64,000 nt of DNA from Rhodobacter sp. (GTDB taxonomy: Bacteria > Pseudomonadota > Alphaproteobacteria > Rhodobacterales > Rhodobacteraceae). Below, piece by piece: positions 49,967-59,642 of this stretch. The stretch covers positions 608,919-672,918 of the forward strand of contig JAIXUH010000013.1 in the NCBI GenBank assembly GCA_027484145.1, read 5' to 3'. Position numbers and translations under genes: made by a program. The notes below the pieces were generated by a model. The model was not told where the DNA came from. It did not search any database and saw nothing but the letters and a program-made list of their open reading frames with translations. Position 1 is the first letter of the stretch. Every line of letters begins with the position of its first letter.

Positions 49967-50848
49967 ATGATGATCCTGTGTTTTGATATCGGCGGGTCGC
50001 GGATCAAGGCCGCCTCGGCAGACGCGGACGGGGTTCATCCTCTGGGGGATGCACCCACGCCGCTGACCGATTTTGCGGCATTCCTTTCGGTGATGGCGGG
50101 TTTTGCGCGGGGCCGCAGCCTGCGGGGCGTCGCAATTTCGATCGCCGGGGTGGTTGATCCTGAATCGGGGCGGATCACGGTGGCCAATATTCCGGGGGCC
50201 AACCAGAAGGTGCTGCGCGATGAGGTTGCCTCGGCGCTTGACCTGCCGGTGCTAGTGCTGAACGACGCCGACTGTTTTGCCTTGGCCGAGGCACGACAGG
50301 GCGCGGGGCGCGGTTACCGCAACGTGTTTGGCGTCATTCTTGGCACCGGGGTCGGGGGTGGGTTGGTGCTGGATGGCCGCATCGTGCAGGGCGCTGGTGG
50401 CTTTGCCGGTGAATGGGGCCACGGTCCCGTGGTTCGGGCGCCCTATGCCTTTCCCTGCGGATGTGGACAAGTGGGGTGCGTCGACGCCATCGGCGGCGCA
50501 CGCGGGTTGGAACGGCTGCATTTTGCCTTGCACCAGCGTGATGCGCCATCGACCGCCATCCTGGGGTTGTGGAAGGCCGGTGACACCCAAGCGGCGCGCA
50601 CGGTGGACGTATGGTGCGACCTGATCGCCGGGCCGCTGGCGATGGTTCTGAATGTGGTTGGGGCATCCATTGTTCCGGTCGGGGGCGGGTTGTCGAACGT
50701 GCCCGAGTTGGTGGCGCTGCTGGACCACAGGGTGCGGAGCATGGTGCTGCGCCGCGATGACCAGCCGCTGATTGTGCCCGCCCAATGCCGGGTCGAACCG
50801 GGGTTGATCGGTGCCGCCGAAGCCGGGCGCGAGGCGTTCGGCGGATGA
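49967..50848 (+). CDS. ROK-family sugar kinase (NagK-like)
   Basis: A 293-aa ROK kinase. The ATP-binding DIGGSRIKAA is at the N-terminus, the catalytic Asp is in VLNDADCFALAEA, GVILGTGVGGGLVLDG follows, and the zinc-binding CGCGQVGCVDAIGG gives the three cysteines. The conserved Glu after the last Cys is Asp here. The type most resembles N-acetylglucosamine or N-acetylmannosamine kinases, but glucose or fructose is possible. The start is uncertain between ATG 49967 and ATG 49943. The stop overlaps the cutC start (ATGA). Confidence 0.85.
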   Translation: MMILCFDIGGSRIKAASADADGVHPLGDAPTPLTDFAAFLSVMAGFARGRSLRGVAISIAGVVDPESGRITVANIPGANQKVLRDEVASALDLPVLVLNDADCFALAEARQGAGRGYRNVFGVILGTGVGGGLVLDGRIVQGAGGFAGEWGHGPVVRAPYAFPCGCGQVGCVDAIGGARGLERLHFALHQRDAPSTAILGLWKAGDTQAARTVDVWCDLIAGPLAMVLNVVGASIVPVGGGLSNVPELVALLDHRVRSMVLRRDDQPLIVPAQCRVEPGLIGAAEAGREAFGG

Positions 50849-51558
50849 ACGTTCTGCTTGAGGTCTGCGTTGATGATGTGGCCGGGCTGCAGGCGGCCGT
50901 TGCCGGGGGGGCGGGGCGGATCGAGCTATGCTCGGCCTTGTCTCTTGGGGGGCTGACCCCTTCGGTCGGGTTGATGCAGGTGGCCGTGCCGGTTCCCGTC
51001 TTTGCCATGATCCGGCCCCGGGCAGGGGGGTTCGTCTGGTCAGACGCCGAGGTTGAGGTGATGCTGGCCGAGATTGATGCCGTGCGGACTGCAGGCTTGG
51101 CCGGTGTGGTCTTGGGGGCGTCGCGCCCCGATGGGCGGCTTGACGCAGAGGTGCTGGCGCGGCTTGTGGCGCAAGCGGCGGGTCTGGGGCTGACGCTGCA
51201 CCGTTGCTTTGATCTGGTGCCCGATTGGCAAGAGGCGCTGGATATGGCCATCAACCTTGGCTTTCACCGCATCCTCACCTCGGGTCAGGCGCTGACGGTG
51301 ACGGCCGGGGCCGGGCGACTGGCCGAGGTGATGGCGCGGGCAGATGGGCGGATCACGATTATGCCGGGGTCTGGTGTGACAGACCAGACGGTGGGGCGGC
51401 TGCGGCATCTGCCACTGCGCGAGGTGCATGCCTCTTGCTCTGAGCCACACCTGCAAAGCGGGCCAGAGGTTGAATTCGGATTTGCGCCTGCGACGGCGCG
51501 AAAAACCAGTGCCGCGCGGGTGCAGGCGCTGTGCCGGGCGCTTGACGCGCTGAACTGA
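50845..51558 (+). CDS. cutC: CutC family protein
   Basis: A 237-aa TIM-barrel protein. It starts MNVLLEVCVDDVAGLQAA and contains GAGRIELCSALSLGGLTPS, MIRPRAGGFVWS, LHRCFD and ILTSGQA, all family markers. CutC was named for copper tolerance in E. coli, but its direct role is unclear and a copper-binding function is debated. The ATG overlaps the ROK kinase stop. The same pair with a kinase suggests a sugar-related role, which is inference only. The next gene follows 36 nt later. Confidence 0.93.
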   Translation: MNVLLEVCVDDVAGLQAAVAGGAGRIELCSALSLGGLTPSVGLMQVAVPVPVFAMIRPRAGGFVWSDAEVEVMLAEIDAVRTAGLAGVVLGASRPDGRLDAEVLARLVAQAAGLGLTLHRCFDLVPDWQEALDMAINLGFHRILTSGQALTVTAGAGRLAEVMARADGRITIMPGSGVTDQTVGRLRHLPLREVHASCSEPHLQSGPEVEFGFAPATARKTSAARVQALCRALDALN

Positions 51559-51594
51559 AAGGGCGAGTCTGTCCGAAAACAAAAGGGGCAGCGC

Positions 51595-52368
51595 ATGGAT
51601 TTCACCATCACCTTTGACCATCCGTCCGAAGGGCCGAAATCCGGGCCTTTGACGGTTGGCTGGTTTCTGACAAGCGACAAGGGCGCCGTGCTGTATGATG
51701 CGCCGGAACGGATCATCTTTCGCCAGACCAACAAGACCCATGCCAAAAGTGCCAGCCGTTGCCCGGCGGTGATTCAGCTGGAAAGCCGCTATTTCATGGT
51801 GAAGTGTCCGTTCGACATTCACATCGGCTTCAAGCGTGATGACAACGGCAAGGCGGTTCTGGTCAACCGTCTGGGTGCGGCCAGCCCGGTGCGGCCCAGC
51901 AAGCTGGGCGATCTGTTGACGCTGGTGAATGAGGCAGAGTGGCGCTATCCGGACCGCCCCACGATTCAGCTTTCGCTGCCTTACTGCTTTATCAGCGACG
52001 AGATGTGTTACATCACGCAGCTTGGTACCTTTGCGCATTACCGCAAGGACCCGCTGCCCGGCACCATCTTTGGCGGGCGCTTTCCGCTGAACGTCTGGCC
52101 GCGCCCGTTGATGTGGGCCTTTGAATGGCATGAGCCGGAAAAGGACATCATCCTGAAACGGGGTGAGCCGCTGTTTTATTGCCAGTTCGAAGGCGATGAT
52201 CCGTCGCGCGCGGTGCAGGTGGTCGAGGCGGAAAAGACGCCGGCCCTGCTGGCCTATATGGAAAAGATTTCGGGCGTGGTGAATTACGTCAACCAGACCT
52301 TTGGCCTGTTCAAGGCGGCCGAAGAGATGCGGCCCGCCAAGCTGCTGACACCCAAGGTCAAGGAATGA
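51595..52368 (+). CDS. Conserved-looking protein of unknown function
   Basis: A 257-aa cytoplasmic-looking protein with no signal peptide and no family I can name with confidence. It is rich in Trp, Phe and Tyr (VGWFLTSDKGAV, WPRPLMWAFEWHEPEK, GEPLFYCQFE), and the C-terminal half has the GEPL-type turn seen in DUF6065-like proteins, so that relation is possible. ATG 51595 follows AAAAGGGG. The stop overlaps the start of the propeller gene (ATGA), so they are made together. Confidence 0.7.
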   Translation: MDFTITFDHPSEGPKSGPLTVGWFLTSDKGAVLYDAPERIIFRQTNKTHAKSASRCPAVIQLESRYFMVKCPFDIHIGFKRDDNGKAVLVNRLGAASPVRPSKLGDLLTLVNEAEWRYPDRPTIQLSLPYCFISDEMCYITQLGTFAHYRKDPLPGTIFGGRFPLNVWPRPLMWAFEWHEPEKDIILKRGEPLFYCQFEGDDPSRAVQVVEAEKTPALLAYMEKISGVVNYVNQTFGLFKAAEEMRPAKLLTPKVKE

Positions 52369-53198
52369 AATCGTCGCTGGAAGTGTGGGACATGGCGCGC
52401 GGGCAGGCGCGCGTGGTGCTGCAGACCGACCGCCATATCGAGGCGCCGAACTGGTCGCCCTGCGGCAGCTATCTTTTGGTCAACGGTGAAGGCGGTCTGT
52501 TCCGGGTGCCGCTGGATGCGCCCGCGTTGCAGCCGGTGGACCTGCACGGCATCGGGCGGCTGAACAATGACCATGGCATTTCCCCCGATGGAACGCAGTG
52601 GGTGATCTCCAGCCATCACCGGGGGCGGGGGTCTGAAATCTATGTGCTGCCGGCGGGGGGTGGCGTGCCGCGGCTGGTGTCGCCGGAAAGCCCAAGCTGG
52701 TGGCATGGCTGGTCGCCGGACGGCGCGACGCTGACCTATGTCGCGGCGCGCGGAGGCAGCCGGGTGATTGACGTCTATACGCTTCCGCTGGTGGGTGGCG
52801 AAGAGGTGCGCCTGACCGGGGGCGAAGGGCATTGCGACGGGCCGGATTACAGCCCGGACGGGACGATGATCTATTACAACTGCGACCGTGACGGTCACGC
52901 GCAGATCTGGGTCATGGCGGCGGACGGGTCGGGGCAGCGCAAGCTGTTTGCCGATGATCATGTGAACTGGTTTCCGCACCCATCGCCCTGTGGGCGGCAT
53001 GTGATCTATCTGGCTTATCCACCCGGAACCACCGGGCATCCGGCTGATTTGCCGGTGGTCCTGTGGCGGATGGACCCCGATGGCGGCAATCGCGTGCCTT
53101 TGCTGGGGTTCAATGGTGGGCAAGGGACGATGAACGTGCCGAACTGGGCCCCGGACGGTGAGGCCTTTGCCTATGTGCGCTATGCGGTGCCCCAATAG
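52365..53198 (+). CDS. TolB-like (PD40) beta-propeller protein
   Basis: A 277-aa protein built of PD40/TolB-type repeats. The characteristic NWSPCGSYLLVNG, GISPDGTQWVIS, GWSPDGATLTYVA, DYSPDGTMIYYN and NWAPDGEAFAYV tetrads are evenly spaced, which gives a six-bladed propeller. No signal peptide is visible, so unlike TolB it is cytoplasmic. The role is unknown. It is translationally coupled to the preceding unknown gene, and the two may act as a pair. A strong hairpin terminator lies after it. Confidence 0.88.
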   Translation: MKSSLEVWDMARGQARVVLQTDRHIEAPNWSPCGSYLLVNGEGGLFRVPLDAPALQPVDLHGIGRLNNDHGISPDGTQWVISSHHRGRGSEIYVLPAGGGVPRLVSPESPSWWHGWSPDGATLTYVAARGGSRVIDVYTLPLVGGEEVRLTGGEGHCDGPDYSPDGTMIYYNCDRDGHAQIWVMAADGSGQRKLFADDHVNWFPHPSPCGRHVIYLAYPPGTTGHPADLPVVLWRMDPDGGNRVPLLGFNGGQGTMNVPNWAPDGEAFAYVRYAVPQ

Positions 53199-53254
53199 GC
53201 GACGTGGATAAGGATATGTCTTTGGCCAGTGGGCCAAAGACGGGTTCTGGTTCG

Positions 53255-53325
53255 GTGGGGGAGGGCTGTCTGCCCTCCCCCACACCCCCACCCGAGGATT
53301 TTTTCAGACAGAAAATGGAGAAGAA
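53255..53325 (+). terminator. Hairpin terminator plus intergenic motif copy 3
   Basis: GTGGGGGAGGGC (53255-53266) pairs perfectly with GCCCTCCCCCAC (53272-53283). After it comes CCCGAGGATTTTTTCAGA with a T-run, then CAGAAAATGGAGAAG. It lies between the converging propeller and 53338 genes and can stop the kinase-cutC operon. Confidence 0.8.
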
Positions 53326-53337
53326 CCGGTCAGACCC

Positions 53338-53766
53338 CTAGGCCGGGGTTTGGGCTGGCCCTTCGGCCTTGAGCGGGGGCAGGTTGGTCTGGGTGCCGTC
53401 GGCGGCCCAGACCGCGAGATGTCTGGGGTCTCCCCAGACCGAGATATGAATCTCAGGGCCATTGGGAGCGGCGGCCAGATGTTCCGGGGTCAGGCCAACG
53501 ATGCGGATGCGCAGCGATTCCCCGCGTTCGACCGCAGGGGCGATCAGGCTGGTGGCACTGGGGCCAAGGGTGCCGACCAGAAGCCGGACACGACGTGGAA
53601 TCAAGCCGAACAGGCGGCGAAAGGGGCGGGCGAAAACGCCGATCCGGCCATCGGCCAAGGGAATGAGTTCGGCGGTATCGCCGATGGACAGGCCGGTGCG
53701 GGCGACATTGACCGAAATGTTGTGAACGGCCGCCTTGTGGATCAACGGTTGCAGCAGGTCGTGCAT
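53338..53766 (-). CDS. Small protein of unknown function
   Basis: A 142-aa protein not recognised with confidence. The middle (GLSIGDTAELIPLADGRIGVFARPFRRLFGLIPRRVRLLVG) looks beta-rich and has a HIRAN-like spacing, but the match is weak. No signal peptide or membrane segment is visible. ATG 53766 follows AAGGGCACC. It converges on the propeller gene and is followed by the motif copy at 53291-53325. Confidence 0.6.
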   Translation of the reverse strand: MHDLLQPLIHKAAVHNISVNVARTGLSIGDTAELIPLADGRIGVFARPFRRLFGLIPRRVRLLVGTLGPSATSLIAPAVERGESLRIRIVGLTPEHLAAAPNGPEIHISVWGDPRHLAVWAADGTQTNLPPLKAEGPAQTPA

Positions 53767-53945
53767 CGGGGTGCCCTTTCATGGCCTTTGGGCGGTGCGC
53801 GGCTCGATCCCTGTCGCCCGCCCTTTGGCGCGGAGTGTGGGGGGTGGACCGCAATGCCCGCAAGGCTTCTGCCCCCGCTTGCGCCTGTTGCTGCCCGAAC
53901 CCGCCGATCAGGGCCTTTGGGATCGGCGGGTTTACGTCATCAGCC

Positions 53946-54236
53946 TCAGGCGGCGCGGGTGATGCTGCCAGAAGCTTCGGCAAAGATGTTGACGGGCGCG
54001 TCGTCAAGTGCTGCGAAACGCCGGATCAGGCGCAGGGTGGCCGCATCGAGCAGCGCCGATTCGACCCAGGAGAATCGCGCTTGCCGGGCGCGGGCGATGC
54101 TGGCCCCGAGGGTGGCACGATGCAGCGTGGCGGCATCGTCGGCAAAGCTGAAGGTAAGGGTGGCGGTGCCGGTGTAGGTGGCGGTCTGCGTGCAATAGCG
54201 CAGCGCCGCCAGCGTGCGGGATCGAATGATGAGCAT
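53946..54236 (-). CDS. Small protein of unknown function
   Basis: A 96-aa protein starting MLIIRSRTLAALRYC, with TYTGTATLTFSFADDAATLHRATLGA and a helical second half ending EASGSITRAA. ATG 54236 has a GAGGAAA site eight bases upstream. The pattern is one I associate with short uncharacterised alphaproteobacterial proteins, but I cannot name a domain. It is divergent from clpB across about 250 nt. Confidence 0.6.
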   Translation of the reverse strand: MLIIRSRTLAALRYCTQTATYTGTATLTFSFADDAATLHRATLGASIARARQARFSWVESALLDAATLRLIRRFAALDDAPVNIFAEASGSITRAA

Positions 54237-54390
54237 GGGATTTTCCTCTTTGCCCGGTGACTTGCCTGTTCTCGCATTCTGCCATCGGACAGGTGCCGTG
54301 CGGTATGGCCATTCGGATGGGTGGCGCGGGCGTTTGGGATGGGTGCCGTCCCGGCATGGTGAGTTTTTTGTGCAGCGCCCGTGATGCAAA

Positions 54391-54420
54391 CTTGCAGCAG
54401 CGCAGAAGTATCCCCATCTT
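54391..54420 (+). promoter_or_regulatory. Sigma-32 (RpoH) heat-shock promoter of clpB
   Basis: The -35 element CTTGCAG (54391-54397), a 14-nt spacer and the -10 element CCCCATCTT (54412-54420) fit the RpoH consensus. It lies 72 nt upstream of the clpB ATG. Confidence 0.85.
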
Positions 54421-54492
54421 TTGTACAAGGCCGAAGCAGGCGTGCCGTTCCGGGCGTTTGCATGCGGTGCTTTTGAAAAAGGAGTGAGGCCG

Positions 54493-57105
<2,613 letters not shown>

Positions 57106-57111
57106 GCAGGG

Positions 57112-57137
57112 AACGGGGGGCCAAGGCCCCCCGTTTT
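57112..57137 (+). terminator. Rho-independent terminator after clpB
   Basis: ACGGGGGGCC pairs with GGCCCCCCGT, followed by TTTC. It starts 7 nt after the clpB stop. Confidence 0.9.
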
Positions 57138-57141
57138 CATA

Positions 57142-57158
57142 TGTCCCACGCAGGGACA
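57142..57158. promoter_or_regulatory. TGTCCC-N5-GGGACA palindrome
   Basis: The 17-bp dyad TGTCCC-ACGCA-GGGACA lies just after the clpB terminator. It matches in arm sequence and total length the palindrome upstream of aroC (22864-22880). Confidence 0.4.
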
Positions 57159-57250
57159 GCGGGGGCCACAAAGGATTCCAATGGGTTAGGGGCGTGAGTT
57201 AAGGATTTGGTAAGGTTTGGGGTGGGTTGTGGGGCGTGGTTTGTGGGGGT

Positions 57251-57273
57251 GGCGGGGTGAACCCCGCCCTACG
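57251..57273. repeat. REP-like palindrome, left of higBA
   Basis: GGCGGGGTGAACCCCGCCCTACG. The GGCGGGGT/ACCCCGCC arms are complementary around a 2-nt loop. A second copy in the same orientation is at 57921-57943. Confidence 0.7.
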
Positions 57274-57352
57274 TTGGGTGGAGGGGATTGCAAGGAATAG
57301 TGCGAGGTCGGGTTCCCTTGATTTATTCCATCGTACGTGATACGTATTGCAT

Positions 57353-57631
57353 ATGATCGCGAGTTTTGCAGACAAGCGCACGGCCAGACTGTTCCGGTTG
57401 GAGCGGGTGGCCGCGTTTCAGGCCATTGAGCGGGCTGCGCTGCGAAAACTGGCGATGCTGGATGCCGCAGCGGCGGTGGAGGATTTGCAAAGCCCGCCGG
57501 GCAACCGGCTGGAGGCGCTGTCAGGCGACCGGGCGGGGCAATGGTCGATCCACATCAATGACCAATGGCGGGTCTGTTTCAGGTGGGAAGGGAATGATGC
57601 CCATGACGTTGAAATCTGCGATTACCATTGA
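57353..57631 (+). CDS. higB: HigB-type toxin of a type II toxin-antitoxin pair
   Basis: A 92-aa RelE/HigB-fold protein. FADKRTARLF at the start, the helix around AIERAALRKLAML, LEALSGDRAGQWSIHINDQWRVCFRW and DVEICDYH at the end match HigB. HigB toxins cut mRNA on the ribosome. The ATG at 57353 lies only a few bases from likely promoter elements and an ATACGTAT dyad (57340-57347), so the mRNA may have a very short leader. The stop overlaps the antitoxin start, with the toxin gene first as in other higBA pairs. Confidence 0.93.
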   Translation: MIASFADKRTARLFRLERVAAFQAIERAALRKLAMLDAAAAVEDLQSPPGNRLEALSGDRAGQWSIHINDQWRVCFRWEGNDAHDVEICDYH

Positions 57632-57896
57632 CCCCGTGCATCCGGGTGAAGTGCTGGGCGAGGAGTTTCTGGCTCCCTTGGGGCTCAGTTCGGCCGAACT
57701 GGCGCGGCGCATCGGGGTGCCTGCCAACCGGATCAGCGAGATTGTGGCCGGACGGCGCAACGTGACCGGCGACACCGCGCTGCGGCTGGGGGCGGCGCTG
57801 GGCACAACGGCGGAGTTTTGGATGAACTTGCAGAAAAGCTGGGAGTTGGCTGTGGCACGAAGGACGTGGGCGGGCGGTGTTGAGCGAGTGGCCTAG
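57603..57896 (+). CDS. higA: HigA-type antitoxin, XRE family
   Basis: A 97-aa antitoxin of the HigA/VapI group. IDPVHPGEVLGEEFL is the usual start, and a helix-turn-helix of the XRE type (LSSAELARRIGVPANRISEIVAGRRNVTGDTALRL) follows, then LGTTAEFWMNLQKSWEL. It binds and neutralises HigB and represses the operon. Three in-frame ATGs (57594, 57597, 57603) are possible; the last gives the family start and follows GGGAAGGG. It overlaps the higB end by 29 nt. Confidence 0.93.
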   Translation: MTLKSAITIDPVHPGEVLGEEFLAPLGLSSAELARRIGVPANRISEIVAGRRNVTGDTALRLGAALGTTAEFWMNLQKSWELAVARRTWAGGVERVA

Positions 57897-57920
57897 TGCA
57901 GGATTGGGCGGGATAGCGAT

Positions 57921-57943
57921 CGCGGGCTGAAGCCCGCCCTACG
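57921..57943. repeat. REP-like palindrome, right of higBA
   Basis: CGCGGGCTGAAGCCCGCCCTACG. The GCGGGCT/AGCCCGC arms are complementary around a 2-nt loop, and the ending CCCGCCCTACG matches the left copy at 57251-57273. Confidence 0.7.
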
Positions 57944-58022
57944 GGTTCTCCGCGTTGCGATGCGCGCAGCGGCGGATGAAGCGGACAGTCTGCCGTTGCA
58001 ACCTACGCATGCAGTTCCCCCC

Positions 58023-58862
58023 TCACTCCTTCTGAAACCACCGCTCCCCGTGATCCAGCACGTCGTCCAGGAGGCCGCCTTTGCGGGCTTCGGGGCCGGA
58101 AAAGCGGAGGATGTATCCGGTGCGGGTGAGTTCGCGGCGGATGGTGAGGCCTTGTTTGAGGTGCAGAAGGCGGCGGGGGCGATCGGGGATGGCGGACGCT
58201 GCTGCGTCGGGGGGCAAGAGAGCCTCGGCCAGAACGGGTGCGAGGGCGGCCCATTGGGTGGCTAGGCCGCAGGTGGCGCGGGGCGCGGTGGTGGTGAGGG
58301 TGGCGATGATCATGCCTTCGCCGCCTGCGCGCAGGGCGGCGGCAAGATGCTCCATCCGGGAAATGCTGAGGGATTCGGGCGTGGAGAGGTAGGGTGCCAA
58401 CACCTCGACCACCAACGCGAGGCTGCGCAGGCGGGTGCGGCCTTGGCGGGATTGCAGCGGGTAGAGGGCGGCGATGGCGGCATCGGGGGTGTCGAAGTGG
58501 CCCTCCTCGACCGTGGTGAGGATGAGGCGGCCCTTTTCCCACGGGGTGATCTGGGTGCGGACCTCATTCTCGGCCACCATCTCGGCCATGGCCTGACCGA
58601 GGGTGTCGGGGGTGCGCAGGAAGGCGGGGATGGTGGGCAGGCCAAGCGCGCGGCAGGCGGCAAGGCGGCGGTAACCCGAGATCAGGCCAAAGCGGAACGG
58701 CGGGCGCTGGGTCTGGAGGGCCCAGACCTCGATCGGTTGGCGCAGGCCGATGTTGGCGATGGAACGGGCAAGGTCATCCATCGCGTCGTCATCGGGCAGG
58801 GTGCGGTCGCGCGGCAGGGCGTCGGCGTCGATATCGGTAAGCGGCAGGGGGGTTGCGTGCAT
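58023..58862 (-). CDS. Orphan ParB/Noc-family nucleotide-domain protein
   Basis: A 279-aa protein with an N-terminal ParB domain. RSIANIGLRQPIEVW, GLISGYRRLAACRALG (the GxRR box) and AENEVRTQITPWEKGR (NxxxR box) are in the usual order, followed by a helix-turn-helix-like region around DTPDAAIAALYPLQSRQGRTRL. The C-terminal third is unique. ParB proteins bind parS and now also CTP. No ParA gene and no GTTTCAC-type parS site is nearby, so this is an orphan and could be a transcription factor. ATG 58862 is used. It follows the secreted protein gene by 111 nt on the same strand. Confidence 0.85.
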   Translation of the reverse strand: MHATPLPLTDIDADALPRDRTLPDDDAMDDLARSIANIGLRQPIEVWALQTQRPPFRFGLISGYRRLAACRALGLPTIPAFLRTPDTLGQAMAEMVAENEVRTQITPWEKGRLILTTVEEGHFDTPDAAIAALYPLQSRQGRTRLRSLALVVEVLAPYLSTPESLSISRMEHLAAALRAGGEGMIIATLTTTAPRATCGLATQWAALAPVLAEALLPPDAAASAIPDRPRRLLHLKQGLTIRRELTRTGYILRFSGPEARKGGLLDDVLDHGERWFQKE

Positions 58863-58973
58863 GGTGGCCTCTGGCTGGGGTGCCGGGGCATTGTGCGCGC
58901 GGTTGGGGTGGTGTTGCCGCTGGGCGGATTGCGGCGGGCGGTGGCCCCGGCGGGTGGCCGGGGCCGTGGGGGA

Positions 58974-59627
58974 TCAGGCCGAGCGCAGGACGACCAGGCT
59001 TGCGGTGACGGCGGTCGAGACGCGGGTGTAATGCGCGTTGCGGCGGGTGGGGATTTCGCCCGAGCGCAGGATGACGGCGGCGGTTTCGGCGATGATCCGT
59101 TCGGCCTGCGCATAGGCGACGGCCTTGGCGGCCTTCTTGATGGCGCGGATCGGCTTGGAGGCAGGGGCCGCGCCCTTGCCACGCTCGCGCACGCGGATTT
59201 GGGGTGCCTCGGGGTCAAGGTTGGCGGTGACGATGCGGTCTAGGTCATCGGCGGCCTTTTGCAGGGCCTGCTTGATGGGGGCGTATTCGCCGGAAGAGGG
59301 GATGGAGGCGGCGAGTTCCTCATAAAGCAGGCGGTAGCAGTCGAGGCGGTACAGGTCTTTCTCGATGGGCCGCAGCGGGGGAACCAGCAGCATGGTGCTG
59401 CAGGTGCGGTCGATACTGGCCAGTTCCGAGACGAGAAGATTGGTGTTTGGTGTGGAGAGGACGTCGATAACGCGCGGAGAAGTGCTGTCAGTGTGGCTCA
59501 TGCAGCTTGCGGACGTACAGACAGGTGGGGGAGTGACCGAGGTCTGGGCAAGAGCGGGCAGGGAAAGGGCAAAAAGAACGATCAAAGCTTTGAAAAGCAG
59601 GTGGATGTGGTTCGTGATGGTCTTCAA
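58974..59627 (-). CDS. Secreted protein of unknown function paired with a caspase gene
   Basis: A 217-aa exported protein, not recognised. A hydrophobic signal peptide ends at about residue 28 (LPALAQTS). The mature part has several cysteines (CTSASC, DRTCSTM, LDCYRLLYEE), so disulfides are likely. A basic stretch at about 144-168 (RVRERGKG..., KPIRAIKKAAK) separates two helical parts. The start is TTG 59627, supported by a perfect AGGAGG six bases before it. It lies 15 nt after the caspase stop, so the two are very likely cotranscribed. The basic linker would be a natural target for an Arg/Lys-specific caspase, which is speculation. Confidence 0.72.
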   Translation of the reverse strand: MKTITNHIHLLFKALIVLFALSLPALAQTSVTPPPVCTSASCMSHTDSTSPRVIDVLSTPNTNLLVSELASIDRTCSTMLLVPPLRPIEKDLYRLDCYRLLYEELAASIPSSGEYAPIKQALQKAADDLDRIVTANLDPEAPQIRVRERGKGAAPASKPIRAIKKAAKAVAYAQAERIIAETAAVILRSGEIPTRRNAHYTRVSTAVTASLVVLRSA

Positions 59628-59642
59628 GGGTGCCTCCTGGGG

